A DNA stretch of 64,000 nucleotides from Dactylonectria macrodidyma (Eukaryota; Ascomycota; Sordariomycetes; Hypocreales; Nectriaceae): contig JAGMUV010000029.1 of the NCBI GenBank assembly GCA_020744425.1, forward strand, positions 186,001-250,000, given 5' to 3'. A program made the translations under genes and the position numbers. Below the pieces are notes generated by a model. That model was given only the letters and a program-made list of their open reading frames with translations, did not search any database and had not been told where the DNA came from. Positions 44,177 through 55,815 of this stretch are shown piece after piece. The first letter of the stretch is position 1. The number at the start of each line of letters is the position of its first letter.

Positions 44177-45606
44177 TCAGTGGTCGCCCTCGAACACACC
44201 ACCGACTGGCAGCGGCATGGCCACTTCCTCCAACGAGCCCGTCTTTCCGCTGCGGATCTCACCGGCAATCTTCTCAAAGTTGGCCTCGACCGTCGCAATA
44301 GCGTCATGCGGACGCAAGTGAGGGAACCGCTTACGGGCCCAAGTCTCAGGGTCCGCCTCGATGACGTCCCACGGCACCTTATCGAAGGAATCGCGGTTGA
44401 GTTGGCCGCTCTTGTGCACCACGTTGGAGCGGTGGTAGCGGATGCGCTGAGTAACCTCTGTGGCCAGAGGCACGTCGCCGCCGCAGTGCTGGAGGCAGTA
44501 TGCAAGGGTGACGGCGTCTTCGATGGCCTGAGATCCTCCTTGACCTGCGGTGGGCAGGTTACAATGAGCCGCGTCGCCAATGAGGATGGTCCGGCCGCCT
44601 TTGCTAGTCCACTTCTTTAGGGTCGGGCGGTAGACAAGCTTGAAGTCAATGGAGTGTCCGCTGGGAGTGATGTCAAAGAGCGCTTGAGCCTCGGGTGACG
44701 AGAATTCCTTCATCCAGGGGGCCATGTCCTTTTTGGTCGCGGCTAGAGACCATGATTCTGGAATGTCCTGTTCATCCTGTAGGTCAAGAGTGTTAGAGTC
44801 TGCCGTTAGAGGAGTTGAATAAACCTACCGGATGCATCAACACCCAGGCGACCTGCTTGGCCTCATTCCAGGAATACGCCAACATGCTCAAATTATCACT
44901 CATCCAGACCCGAACGTTGTCCTTGTCCTTGCCCATAAAATCCTTCAAGTCTGGGTGTGCGCGTGCCTCCTCTGTAGACTCAAAGAAGGTGCGGAAGATA
45001 GCCCAACCGCTCCCCTGCTTTTCGTCACCCAAGCCAAGGACCTGCTGGCGAGCCACGGATCGTCCACCGTCAGCGGCAATGACGAGGTCGGCCCAGAGCT
45101 CCAGTCCGTCATCCAAGGTGACGCCGGCTCGAGAATCCTTCTCATGGTAGTTGATGACCTGACGGCCGAGAATAATATTGACGTCGAGGCGTTGCACATA
45201 GCGCAGCAGAACATTATGCATGTTGCCCCGGTGTCCTGCGTAGGTCATGTCTCGCGCTTCGTCGTCAGTAGCCCATGGAATATCGGCGATCGACCGGCCG
45301 TTCCATTTTTTGAGCTCCATGACATCAATCTTGTCAGCGCCTATGCCGTGCAATTCCCTGCCGATATTGCCTCCCTCCCAGCATCTAATAACGCGGCCTC
45401 CGTTGGGGAAGAAGTCGATGATGTCTATCAATCAGTGTCATTATTCAGACATGATGAAAGAGCCTTTGCTCACCTCCAGCACTATTGGAGTCAGGGTAGC
45501 GCTCAATGATTGTCACGCCCATGCCACGCTCACTACATTCTATCGCCGCAGCCAGGCCGCCAAACCCTGCACCAACAATGATGACATTAACACCGGCTGA
45601 AGGCAT
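44177..45606 (-). CDS. FAD-dependent monooxygenase, salicylate-hydroxylase type
   Basis: Three exons (45474-45606, 44829-45424, 44177-44776) give 442 residues. The class A flavoprotein hydroxylase motifs are all visible: VIIVGAGFGGLAAA near residues 8-21 (FAD), DLVIAADGGRSVAR (DG motif) in the middle, and ILIGDAAHCNLPTAGQGGSQAIEDA (GD motif) near 325. Enzymes of this group hydroxylate phenolic acids at or beside an existing substituent, often with decarboxylation, to give catechols. With the intradiol dioxygenase in the same cluster, formation of a catechol or hydroxyquinol for ring cleavage is the natural inference. The promoter is shared with the divergent PLP enzyme. Confidence 0.9.
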
Positions 45607-45832
45607 TTCATTTGTCCCTCAAAATGTTGAAACTGTCACTGATTTTGGTTGGTAGACCTGATGGAAAACAATTGAATCAAGTAATGATAACCCGTGGACC
45701 AATTGTATGCGAAGGCAGCTGGATGAGGCAACAAAATATCCGTGGTAGCGTCGCCCACTAACCAGTCGTGGTCGGAGTTGGTGTCCGGTATCACGGACTT
45801 CATTTGGATATACCGAGCGGACACGGCGGATG

Positions 45833-45840
45833 GGACTCCG
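45833..45840 (+). promoter_or_regulatory. GGACTCCG motif in a divergent promoter
   Basis: GGACTCCGTGC lies 227 bp upstream of the FAD monooxygenase ATG (45606) and 233 bp upstream of the PLP-enzyme ATG (46066), so it could serve both. A CGG-N9-CCG arrangement is also present near 45774-45788. Confidence 0.5.
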
Positions 45841-46065
45841 TGCAACCCGTGCCGATGTCTATGATTGCAGAATTAAAATTTCTTGCTCTACTTTGTCCGT
45901 CGTAGAAGCTGTAACGAAGCCGAGCAAATAACATACAACCACTTCTTGACCGCTTGGTTCGCGTCGGCACTGGCGGGACAAGCATTCGAGTTCGTTGGCC
46001 ATAATAAGAGTTTTGTTTACTAATCTTCGTCACACACCAAGACAAAACTATTTCCAACATTCAAG

Positions 46066-47447
46066 ATGAAGGACGAAGACATCGCTCAGTCAGGTTTCGA
46101 TACCCTACAACTACACGCAGGACAGGAGATAGACACGTCGACCAAGTCTCGAGCCGTGCCAATTTACCAGACAGTATGCTTTGATTTCGATAGCTCGGCT
46201 CATGCAGCCAAGCTCTTTGCCATGGAAGAAGAAGGCTACATTGGCACACGCACTGGTAACCCTACCATTGAGGTCCTCGAAAAGCGCGTCGCTGCGTTAG
46301 AAGGAGGCATCGCGTCTGTTGCTGTGGCCTCGGGGCAAGCCGCAGTGTTCACCACCATTCTGGCTCTCACTCGTACAGGACAGAACATCGTGGCGAGCGC
46401 CAACCTCTATCATGGCGCCTACAACCAGTTTAGCTTCCTCTTCCCTGAATTTGGGGTGACGGCCAAGCTCAGCGCCGACGAGCCAGAGAGCATTGAAGCC
46501 GCCATCGATGGCCAGACAAGAGCCGTCTACATCGAAACGATGGGGCACCCGAACTTCGACATTCCCGACATCGAGGCCATCTCCAAAGTATGCCGACGGA
46601 AGGGGGTGCCTCTAATCGTGGAGAACACCTTTGGAGCAGGAGGATACTTCTGCCAGCCCATCAAGCACGGCGCCGACATTGTCATCCACAGCGCCAGCAA
46701 ATGGCTCGGCGGCCACGGCACCACAGTAGGAGGGATCATCGTCGACGGTGGCACGTTCGATTGGAGCGACCCCAAGTTTCCCAACTTCAATCAGCCGTGC
46801 CCGGGTTATCACGGCCTGAACTTCCTCGAAAGGTATGGCAAGAGAGCGTTCATCATGCGTATCAGAGGCCAGTTCTTGCGTGACGTTGGCGCCTGTATAT
46901 CGCCGTTAAATGCCCAGCAACTCTTGCTCGGGCTGGAGACGCTCAGTCTACGCTGTGAACGACACACAAAAAATGCTCTTGAGCTTGCTCAGTGGCTCGA
47001 GCAGCACAAGAGCGTCGCTTGGGTACAGTATCCGGGCCTGAACTCTCACAGCGCCTACTCTAGAGCGCAGAAATACCTCCCTCGGGGAGCGGGAGCGATG
47101 CTCATGTTTGGAGTACGTGGGGGTTACGATGCAGGAGAGCAGGTTGTCGATAACTTCAAACTTATTGGAAACATGGCGAGGTAAGTTGTCATATCACTCT
47201 AGTGTCCAACCGGAATACGTCACAAATGCGCACGCTTGCTAAGACTGAATCGAATAGCTATGGAGATGCCAAAACGTCGGCTCTTCACCCCGCGTCAACA
47301 ACGCACAAAGTGATGCTCCCGGAAGAAAAGATTGCGCTCGGGGTGGCTGAGGAAATGATCAGACTGTCTGTAGGCATTGAGTCTCTCGATGACATTAAGC
47401 GTGACATTCAACAGAGCTTGGACGCCTCACCGAGCGTGCCTAGATAA
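46066..47447 (+). CDS. O-acetylhomoserine sulfhydrylase-type PLP enzyme
   Basis: Two exons (46066-47180, 47258-47447) give 434 residues, normal for O-acetylhomoserine (thiol)-lyases of the Cys/Met-metabolism family. Visible are DTLQLHAGQ at the N-terminus, YQTVCFDF, GYIGTRTGNPT, VASGQAAVFTTI (phosphate-binding) and NLYHGAYNQF. VENTFGAGGYFCQPIKHGADIVIHSASKWLGGHG follows, with Lys212 as Schiff-base lysine, and the C-terminal VMLPEEKIALGVAEEMIRLSVGIE. The usual reaction is replacement of the acetyl group of O-acetylhomoserine by sulfide or a thiol. A cluster-linked paralogue could instead add another nucleophile or cleave a C-S bond; this cannot be decided from sequence. The usual TTNPT variant reads RTGNPT, which is normal. 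Confidence 0.9.
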
Positions 47448-47849
47448 ATTTGAAAAATGAAAGTTACAGGTCGAGTTGCCGGATGTGGAATGTGCGTTAC
47501 CAACCACGACCTAGTTATATTTTATGAACATTACGAGACGGCTTAGTTTGCTCTGCCGCGATTAAAAAGAGAATTCCAGATCTGTCTTGGACGTTTTTAT
47601 GAGCCCTCCCGATGTATTGAACTGAGGTGAAATGGCCGAGGCGGCGGTCGCTAATCCCTTTCGTTACGGCGGGGCCAAATTTGAAGAGAGAACAATCTAG
47701 CATCACCGGAGCTCAAGTCCGGTGAGCTGATGAGCAACCAGGCCGCATCTAACTCCGCCATATCCAGATCTATAAAGCACTCAACCCGGCCGCCATATCT
47801 TGCGACTTATACCATAGTGTCACATTACATCTTCCTAAAGCCCATCATC
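47448..47849. promoter_or_regulatory. Upstream region of the SDR gene
   Basis: No gene is seen. The core ACTCCG occurs at 47752-47757, about 95 bp before the ATG at 47850. Confidence 0.3.
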
Positions 47850-48671
47850 ATGAACTCCCAACAAGCACCAGACCGTGTACACACCATGCGCGGAAAGACA
47901 GCCCTCATATCCGGCTCGTCCTCGGGCATTGGCGCCGCCATTGCCAAAGAGCTGTCCACGCGAGGGGCCAACATTGTCCTTAACTACCCTTGGGAAAACC
48001 TCAAGGAGGAGTGCGAGACAGTCGGGCAGGACCTCACAACGCCGTGGATCGCCGTCTGCGCGGATCTTTCGACCTTGGACGGGCCAGCAGAACTCGTCTC
48101 GGCTGCAGTGGCAAGATTCGGCCACATCGACATCCTTGTCAACAACGCGGGCCGCGTTCCCATGGCGCCGCTGTGGGAAGCCGAGCCCGAGACGTGGGAC
48201 CAGGCCATGAACCTCAACGCACGCGGCTGCTTCCTGCTAACCAAGGCCGTACTGCCGCACCTCACTCCGTACACGCCCTCCGGGAACATGTCCGGCGTCA
48301 ACGGCGGGTCCCGCATCATCTGCATTGGCTCGGCGGCCTCACGCCTGCCAGAGCCCGCGCAAGGAGTCTACGCGGCTACCAAGGGAGCCATCGATGCCAT
48401 GATTCGCGTGTGGGCGCGCGAGCTGCCACCCAAGTATGGCTGTACGGTCAATGGCGTAGGCCCCGGACCGGTTGCCAACCAGGCCTTCTTTGGCATGTTG
48501 GGTGATTCATTCGATGCTGTCAAGGACATCTTCGAACAGGGCACCCCCTGTGAGGGATCCTTTGCCGCACTCGAGGATGTTGCTTGGACCGTGGGGTTCC
48601 TGGCTGAGGATAGGTCGAAATGGGTCAATGGCGAATACATTATACTTAGCGGTGGCTATTATCTTGCATGA
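47850..48671 (+). CDS. Short-chain dehydrogenase/reductase
   Basis: Single exon, 273 residues. The classical SDR features are SGSSSGIG (residues 21-28, cofactor loop), the Asp in CADLSTLDG, NNAG in VNNAGRVPMAP, GSAAS with the catalytic Ser, and the Tyr-Lys pair Tyr174/Lys178 in GVYAATKGA. The C-terminal WVNGEYIILSGGYYLA is typical. The reaction is NAD(P)-dependent oxidation or reduction of an alcohol or carbonyl; the acidic/basic selector after strand 2 does not settle the cofactor. An in-frame ATG exists 120 bp upstream, but the start at 47850 gives the usual length and lacks a long unstructured leader. Confidence 0.88.
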   Translation: MNSQQAPDRVHTMRGKTALISGSSSGIGAAIAKELSTRGANIVLNYPWENLKEECETVGQDLTTPWIAVCADLSTLDGPAELVSAAVARFGHIDILVNNAGRVPMAPLWEAEPETWDQAMNLNARGCFLLTKAVLPHLTPYTPSGNMSGVNGGSRIICIGSAASRLPEPAQGVYAATKGAIDAMIRVWARELPPKYGCTVNGVGPGPVANQAFFGMLGDSFDAVKDIFEQGTPCEGSFAALEDVAWTVGFLAEDRSKWVNGEYIILSGGYYLA

Positions 48672-48872
48672 TTGGTGGATGGCATCAACTCCAGAGGCGT
48701 AGACGTTTTGAAGACAGTTCTATAAACTCGGCAAGACTCTCAATAACATCAACCCAGACTTCTTCTTTACATCTATCCCCGAACATCCACGCTCTCGCTT
48801 TGAAGTTACATTGCTGACTATACCACCTGTGATGGCTTTTCTGTGGCGGTCTCGCGTCTTCGCAGTTTCCTC

Positions 48873-48891
48873 GGACTCCGCTCCGAGCGGA
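48873..48891. promoter_or_regulatory. GGACTCCG motif and CCG-N7-CGG palindrome upstream of the P450
   Basis: GGACTCCG (48873-48880) overlaps the palindrome TCCGCTCCGAGCGGA (48877-48891). It lies about 250 bp upstream of the P450 ATG. Confidence 0.5.
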
Positions 48892-49128
48892 TTTGGCCTG
48901 GCCGACCGACTGGCTCGGCTGATGCTCCATAGTGTAAAATCTTGGGCCAATCGTGTTCACTTACAAAAACGAGCAACGTCTTGGTGTGGCTACAAATCAA
49001 GGTGACAGGAAAAGATATGTCCATTGCAAAGGAAGTTCCTCCGACAATAATACATGCCAATCAATAGGTTGTCCAAGGCTGAATACGGATCTCCAACTAC
49101 GCTGGTCAATCCACCTTTCCACATCAGT

Positions 49129-50916
49129 ATGGTATTGGCAGAGTATGTGGTATCTCCGATACCGCCATTCACCGGGATCCTTTGGCTTTCTATTCTTTTG
49201 CCAGTCTGTCTCGTCCTGTATCGGAGATACTGGACGCGGTTGAGCAGATTCCCGGGTCCATCCTGGGCCTCAGTCACCGACATATGGCGTTTGTTCATGG
49301 TATACAGGGGCCGTCCCCAGGAGGAACAGCGAGAGCTACACCAACTCTACGGCGATGTTGTGAGGCTCGGGCCTCGTACGCTATCCTTTGCCAACCCCCA
49401 AGCCATTGGAGACATCTACTCGGGGAAGCAAAGACTACGAAAGGTAAGCCCCTAGACTGTAGTCTTACATCCTAAGCTGCGATACTGACTGCAATCCTGC
49501 CAGTCCGAATTCTACTCTGTGCAGCGCGGGATCCGAGGCGGTCACTCAATCAGCACCATCTTCAGTACCACAGACGAGAATGCCCACGCCAAACTTCGCC
49601 GCGGTGCTTCCAACGCCTACGCCCTAACGACGTTACTGCAGTTCGAGCCATTGGTTGACTCCACTACTCGAGTCTTCCTCGCCCAGATCCGAGGACGTTG
49701 GGCTGACAAGCCCGGCGCACGGGGACTATGTGATCTGTCGACCTGGCTTCAGTACTACGCCTTCGACGTTATTGGAGAACTCACTTTTAGCAAGCAGATG
49801 GGGTTCTTGGAACAGGGTCGCGATGTGGGGGGCATCATAGATGCCATAGACCGAGGCTTGGGATACGCCGGTCTGGTACGACGACTAGCTCTCTCTCCGC
49901 AGGGCATACATGTACTGACATTCTTGCGCAGGTTGGCCAGATTCCGTGGAGTGATCTCCTCCTACGAAGGAATCCTATCAAGCTCCTCGCAGGGCGATTA
50001 GGCTTCTTTAACACCACATTTACCCATGTGGCCTACGGTGCCGAACAAATTAGACAACGAAAACTGGACCTAGGTGACAAATTGACCCAGCCAATCAAAA
50101 GCGATAACCGTCCTCGCGATTTCCTCTCCCGATTCTTGGAGACCCATTACGTACATGGAAGCATCTCCGAGGACCAAGTCATGTCGCTGACGCAGGCCAA
50201 CATCAACGCCGGCTCAGACACCACGGCAATCTCGCTTAGGAGTATTTTTTATTACCTTCTGAAAACACCGGGCTGCTATAAGAAGCTAATGGACGAGCTT
50301 GAAGCCGCTGAGGCTCGCGGGCACTTTGCTGACGTGGAAACGTGCTTGGTCTCGTGGACCGAAGCACAAAAGCTACCCTATCTGGATGGAGTAGTCAAGG
50401 AATCATTGAGGATATTTCCAGCCGTTGGCCTGTCAATGGAACGCGTGGTGCCTGATGAGGGGCTAATTATCGCTGGCAACTTCGTTCCAGGTGGGACAAT
50501 CGTCGGCTGCAGTCCTTGGGTCATTAACTTCCGCAAGGACGTCTTTGGTAATGATGCCGACAAATTTAACCCTGAGCGCTGGATCGACGCAGACGAGAGT
50601 AAAATGTCCAAGATGAAGAAGTATTTCTTCACTTTCGGCATGGGCAGCCACACATGCATTGGCAAGAACATCAGCTACCTGGAAATCTACAAGGTCGTGG
50701 CGGCAGTGCTACGGAACTTCAAGGTGAGACTTATAATTCACTTGATCCGCTTTGAAAAGATGCATATATCATCACTGAAGAATCCTTTTGTTGACAAGAA
50801 TACTATAGGTCGAGCTCGCCGATCCTGCATCGCAGTGGAATATCCAAGGATCTTGGTTTGTCAAGCAGACAGACTTCGATGTTAGGTTTATGAGTAGAGT
50901 GCCAAGAAAAGTTTAG
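49129..50916 (+). CDS. Cytochrome P450 monooxygenase
   Basis: Four exons (49129-49443, 49504-49875, 49932-50723, 50809-50916) give 528 residues. An N-terminal membrane helix (GILWLSILLPVCLVLY) and the FPGP hinge are followed by the I-helix INAGSDTTAIS, ESLR (ExxR), FNPERW, and the haem motif FTFGMGSHTCIG with Cys471 as thiolate ligand. The layout resembles fungal pisatin-demethylase-like P450s. It is an ER-anchored monooxygenase needing a CPR partner; substrate unknown, presumably a cluster intermediate. A longer start at 49054 is possible in the same frame; the ATG at 49129 puts the membrane helix at the usual distance. The nearby minus-strand P450 pseudogene is a relative. Confidence 0.88.
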
Positions 50917-51741
50917 TGTCTATAGTTTTATTCAATTCAGCAAGGCCAATTATCAATTAATATACCAGTCTGTAATTGCTCCGCTCTCTGGTCGCAATCG
51001 GCGGGTGTGCAGTCGTGTAATGACGCGTCAAACACAACCGCGTGGAATGCCGACGTGATGACCAAAAGTGTTGGCGATGAGAAAGCAGATTACCAGCTCA
51101 GTCTCCGTTAATTGTCCATGGAGACCAGTCAATCTTTCGGGAAATTCCGTGATGACATGTCAATTACGGATTTGTCTGAGGAACACCGGCCCTTCTCTGC
51201 CAAAACTACTTCGGAGAATCCACAAAACTGACCGAGCGGGGGTTCCTCATCATCCACGGACTTCGTTTCGGGCTTGAGATGATGGAAAAGAGCTTCGGCA
51301 AAGACTGTGTGCACACAGGTGAATCCAGGGAGATCTACCCGTCTTCTTCCGAGCAGCTACGAAAGCAAAACATTGAGATGATACTGGGCACAATGGTGGT
51401 GATTGTTGACCAACGCCGTGGACGTGGACGATAGTGGTACATTGCGACAAGACAACGAGATTAGCGTGGTTCTAGATGGATTCTGTTTCCAATTTGTGTC
51501 TAACAGCCTTTACGTTTTCCAAATTCAAATGTGAAATTACTTTGATGAGATGAAGTGAAGTTGGATACACTGTGGTGGGCTATGCGATTGTAGACAGGCC
51601 AGAGCGATTTCCCTCTCCTCTTCCCCCATGATTGCATCCACACTAATTACATCTCTGATCCTCTTCTTTTCCATAGGCGAGTCTTTTGGGAAGTGATCTA
51701 TGGTTGATAACCATGCATGCGCCGGTTTGAAATATACGAGC
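50917..51741. other. Intergenic between two convergent P450 genes
   Basis: Short ORFs only, no family recognised. It holds the 3' ends of both neighbours. Confidence 0.5.
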
Positions 51742-53365
51742 TCATAGATTGAAAGACTCATCCTTCTCCGCCGCTCTTGTCCGAATTTTCATTCTCAAGT
51801 TTTGAGGTTTCACAAACCATAGATTCCGGGCTTTCAACTCTGCCATGTCATGATCCAGCTCAAAGTCGAAAGCCATAACCAGCTGTGGAATCAACTTGGT
51901 CATCTCCAACATCGAAATATGCCTACCAAGGCACGTTCGAGACCCCAATCCAAACTACCGTCGTATCGTCAGGAATGGTGACAAGCCATGCGGGTTAATT
52001 GGCACCACTTACTACAACAAAATAGCTTTCCATGAGCTTCATCCGTTCGGGCCCATGAGGCGTCTTGTCCAGCCACCTCTCAGGTCTAAACTCCCTGGCA
52101 CTGCCAAACAATTCCTCGTTGTAATGCGCCGTCCAACAGTTGAGTCCAACAACCGCGCCCTCGGGGAAGAAGACTCCTTGAATCTCAGCTCCGCCCTTTG
52201 GAACGGTCCGGCACATGGGGAGGCCAGTAGCTGGGTGCATCCGCAAGCTTTCTTTGATGACAGCCTGCAAGTAGGCCAACTGCTGGCAATCTTCGAATGC
52301 GAGTGTTCTCTTCCCGGTTGAGGTTTGATATGCTTGGATCTCCGCTCTCAGCGCTTTCATTGTCCGCGGCCACTTCGTCAAGTGGAAAAGAATAGAGGAG
52401 AGACTGATTCCGGTGGTGTCACTACCAGCCACCACATTCCCGAAGCCCATCATGAAAATATGACACGGCATCACATTTGTGGGATCTCGCTCGTGGGCGT
52501 CGCTAATTTTGTCGAGGAAGTCCTGTGGTTTGGCATCATCACACCCGGGCGATACAGAGGCCGCACGCTTCTCTGCTCGATGCCCACAGCGCTCTTCCAT
52601 TCGGGAGCGCACCAACCCCATCAGAAACCCTCGTGCCGAAGCACCTGAGCCAGGGATATACTGTGCTAGGTGGTAAATGACCGGATGTAGCCAAGAGTAG
52701 ACTCCAATCATGGCGCCATAAAGTAGCGTTTAATCGAGTGCTCAGAAGATGCCATGAGTGTCTTTCCCGGTATTAAGAACACCAAATCGCTCCGAGTATG
52801 TGATATTGCTAATAACATCAAAGGCATAATACTGCATCTAGTGTCTAATATCTAGCGCACCGCCCCAAGAGCCAGCTTGTACACCGCTGACAGCCTCATT
52901 CAGTCGCTCCTTAAGAATATCAGCACATTCATCGACATAGGGTTCATAGCTTTTCAGTGTCGAAAGGCTGTACATGCTCTGAAACTTCCTGCGCGTCTCC
53001 GCATGTCTCTTAACATCGCGATCTGCGAACAAGGTGAATATTTCCAGATCGGGGCGCTTCCAGCAGTCGTACTACTTATACTTGGTGAGGGCGCTCTTGA
53101 TGCCCTAGACAGTCTTGTTCGGTTCTGAGATCGAGTAGAGGTTTGGCGCGAGACGAACGACGGAGCCATACTTTTTGTGAAGTTCAATATTCTGGAGATG
53201 AAAGTTTCCTTGGTATACTCGATTCAAATACCAAAGCCGGGTGAATCGGGCCAAGAAGGGTCCGGGGATGCTGCGCTGGTTGGAAATACAGGTTCGCCAG
53301 ATGACCCCCAACCTCAGGGCCAGCACTACGTCAAGCGCGGCCCAACATACATATGTTAGGTCCAT
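51742..53365 (-). pseudogene. Second cytochrome P450, inactivated by nonsense codons
   Basis: The whole length of a P450 can be followed from ATG 53365: a membrane segment, SIPGPFLARFTRLW hinge, FADRDVKRHAETRRKFQSMYS, VVAGSDTTGIS (I-helix), ESLR, FRPERW and FGLGSRTCLG (haem Cys). The stop TAA or equivalent is at 51742-51744. One intron (GTAAGT ... TAG) lies about 51949-51995, before the haem motif. Five stops interrupt the frame: TAG at 53105, a TAG about 35 bases further on, TAG at 52838, then TGA and TAA about 12 bases apart near 52740. The TAG at 52838 replaces the Trp of the family motif HWMQYYAFDV, a TGG-to-TAG change. The substrate-binding core is otherwise well kept, so loss of function looks recent. 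Confidence 0.85.
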
Positions 53366-53992
53366 GTGTGCCTCTTTTTAGAGTGGTTAGAAGAGCTCTA
53401 ACTTGAACATGCATTGTGTATTGAGTGACCCAGAACAATTATCTCACGTGGAAAAAGGTCGCATAATATCAACTACTCCGCTGGTCATGTATCACCTTGG
53501 ATGGAACTCGGTGCGTGGTGATCAAGCCCCAAAATTCCAATGAACCACTGGTACGCCACATACGAACTTGCGCTCAAGGTTTCTGAGCAATGCAAATTGC
53601 AGTCCAATTGTTCATTACCCAATCATGTAGTCCTGTATTATGCCGTTACTTGATGCTCGACTTGGCTAGCCAGCCACCTTCCAAGGCGCTCCCTTTGGTG
53701 ATGTTTTCCGAGGGGTTCGGCCTCGGCCCCGAGAGCGCTGAATGCCGAGCATTTGAACCAAGCATTTTCCCGCTAGCTTAACTTCAATTTTAACAAGCGC
53801 AGATAGCAGAACTCCAAGGCAATGAGTGAACCTACTTGACGTCATATTTACTGGCGAAAGCAAGCACATGCCTGCTGCTAGACGTGTGGTCGCGAGCCCA
53901 AGATTCGCTGCTACGGTAATCGAGGAATGCAGGACTTGTACGACAGAGACTGTGTTGCAAAGGTTCATCAATTCTAGCTACTCCAGTCAAAA
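53366..53992. other. Intergenic, upstream of the P450 pseudogene
   Basis: No gene is seen. ACTCCG is present at 53475-53480, about 110 bp upstream of the pseudogene start. Confidence 0.4.
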
Positions 53993-55087
53993 TTAATCTA
54001 AGTCTGGAACTGGGAGGTGATCAATTAGCTTCAGTCGCAGATTAAGCTTCTCCAACGCCTCCACCGCGTTCGTGTCCCTCAGCTTCATTGTTTCGTCTTC
54101 GGTCGCCAATACGAAGTCATATGTCAACAGCCAAATTCCTTCCTCAACACCATATTTCTCCGCTGTGGCCTTGTCTACCCTGTCCAAGTCGACTACGAGA
54201 CTCTCCTTGACACCGAAAACGGCGTCAGAAGTTTCGTAGGGGTCTCCTCGGAGATAGAGTGCTCTGGGTTCTTGTCAGCATTCCTCACATACTTGGTTGG
54301 CACCACTTACGTTGTTAGTTCATCCATGCCCGCCTTCTTGAGCATAAAATGCAAATGCGCTGGCCTCCAAGCGTGCCGTCCTAGCCGTTCCAGCATCTTG
54401 CCCACTGGTCCATCATCCGGAATCCGATAACTCACGGGCTTGATACTCTTGAACCAGAACAAGCCATTATGGTCGCTCTCCAAGATGCACCTCTCATGTG
54501 GCACATCACTTCCCTCGGCTTCACGCTGCACATCGTACAGCCCATGACTGTCAGTTCCCCAAATATCTATCTTGACTCCTTGGAGCGGCATGCTTGACGT
54601 GTCCTTCACCGTGCAGAGGCATAGCAGCGGCTCACCATCGGGATCAGATGACATTGAGCCGCCTAGTTCTAGCTCAGGGGCCTCGGCATGGAAAGGTCCG
54701 AGTAGTGAGCTTTCAGTAGAAGCCGGGGGCTTTGGGTGATTAATGCTGTCAATGAGAAGGGACAACCCGAGGACGTCGGAAAGTAGGATGAACTCCTGAA
54801 GATCAAAGGTCAGTTACATCACCAAATAACTGGTGCAAGAGTAGAATGTTACTCACATGCCTAACATCGCTGCTGATCTTCCCACAGCCAACCAAGAATC
54901 CCAACGCCGCCGTCCATTCTTCAGTGGACAATCTAGTCTCACGCGCAAAGTCGTGCATATGCGTGACTAGCCTCTCCATCAAGTACGCAAGACGCGGGTC
55001 TTTGCATTGTGCATTGATGCGGTTGGTGTTAGGTGTAATATTGGCAATCGTAAGATCCATAAGGATCGGGCCAACCTGGGTTGTCAT
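53993..55087 (-). CDS. Intradiol ring-cleavage dioxygenase
   Basis: Three exons (54857-55087, 54311-54795, 53993-54263) give 328 residues. The N-terminal helical dimerisation region (FARETRLSTEEWTAALGFLVGCGK) is that of catechol or hydroxyquinol 1,2-dioxygenases. SSLLGPFHAEAPE follows, then the catalytic beta sandwich. The four Fe(III) ligands are visible: Tyr in DSHGLYDVQ, Tyr in KPVSYRIPDDGP, and the two His in WRPAHLHFML. The enzyme opens a catechol or 1,2,4-trihydroxybenzene ring between the hydroxyls to a cis,cis-muconate or maleylacetate-type product. Full length and all ligands suggest activity. It is the strongest clue that this cluster degrades an aromatic ring. Confidence 0.92.
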
Positions 55088-55815
55088 TTTGTTGTTACTC
55101 TTGATGTCCGATATTGTGCGTATGTTTAAATAAGTAAACAGAATAGCGCATGGACTCTAGTAATACGAATATCAGCATTAAATGCATTCGATGTAGCTAA
55201 AATTGATATAGCACGACCAGATAAAGCTCCATCAAGACTCGGCATATTTTGTATTTGGCTTAAAAATGACGGAATGAAGAGTCCACCGGACCGGTGTTTC
55301 GGCACCCGTGAAGGCCGAGATCTAGCTCCCTACGACTTCTTCTCGGCATAACCGGCAACCACTAGCCACTCCGGTGTCCGGAGGCGCTCTGGTGGTTGAG
55401 GACCGAGGTTGGGCTTGCATCACCTCTACCCTTTGCGCGAATTTATAACTATTGTGGTGGTATTAACGTATCATTAGTTTCACGTTGTGGCTACAGAGCG
55501 TCACTCCTTGGGGCCACAGGGAAAATGAATTGCAACCCATATCACCACAACCTGGTGAAGTGTTTGGTGTTGGGGTTGGGGGCCTACAGCCCGCGACCTT
55601 GGCAGCGTATTGTCACGCGTGTTCAAGGATACTGGTGTTCAAACACCCAAAACAAGATATTGTATTTCGTAAAGGCATGGTAAAATATCGATTCAAATAT
55701 CACGAAATTGTAACAAGATAACACCATCAATCCCCAAACTCTCCGATCCGACGTCAGCGAAATCTCACACTCCCTTCCAGTTCCAACCCTCATGTCAGTG
55801 TGCATTCCAAAGAAT
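55088..55815. promoter_or_regulatory. Upstream region of the dioxygenase gene
   Basis: The dioxygenase and the amidohydrolase are on the same strand, so this region holds the dioxygenase promoter and the amidohydrolase 3' end. ACTCCG occurs at 55368-55373, followed by GTGTCCGG, about 280 bp upstream of the dioxygenase ATG. Nothing else is seen. Confidence 0.4.

Noticed and set aside
47730..47849. Upstream in-frame ATG of the SDR gene
   Set aside because: It would add 40 residues without homology; the start at 47850 gives the typical SDR length.
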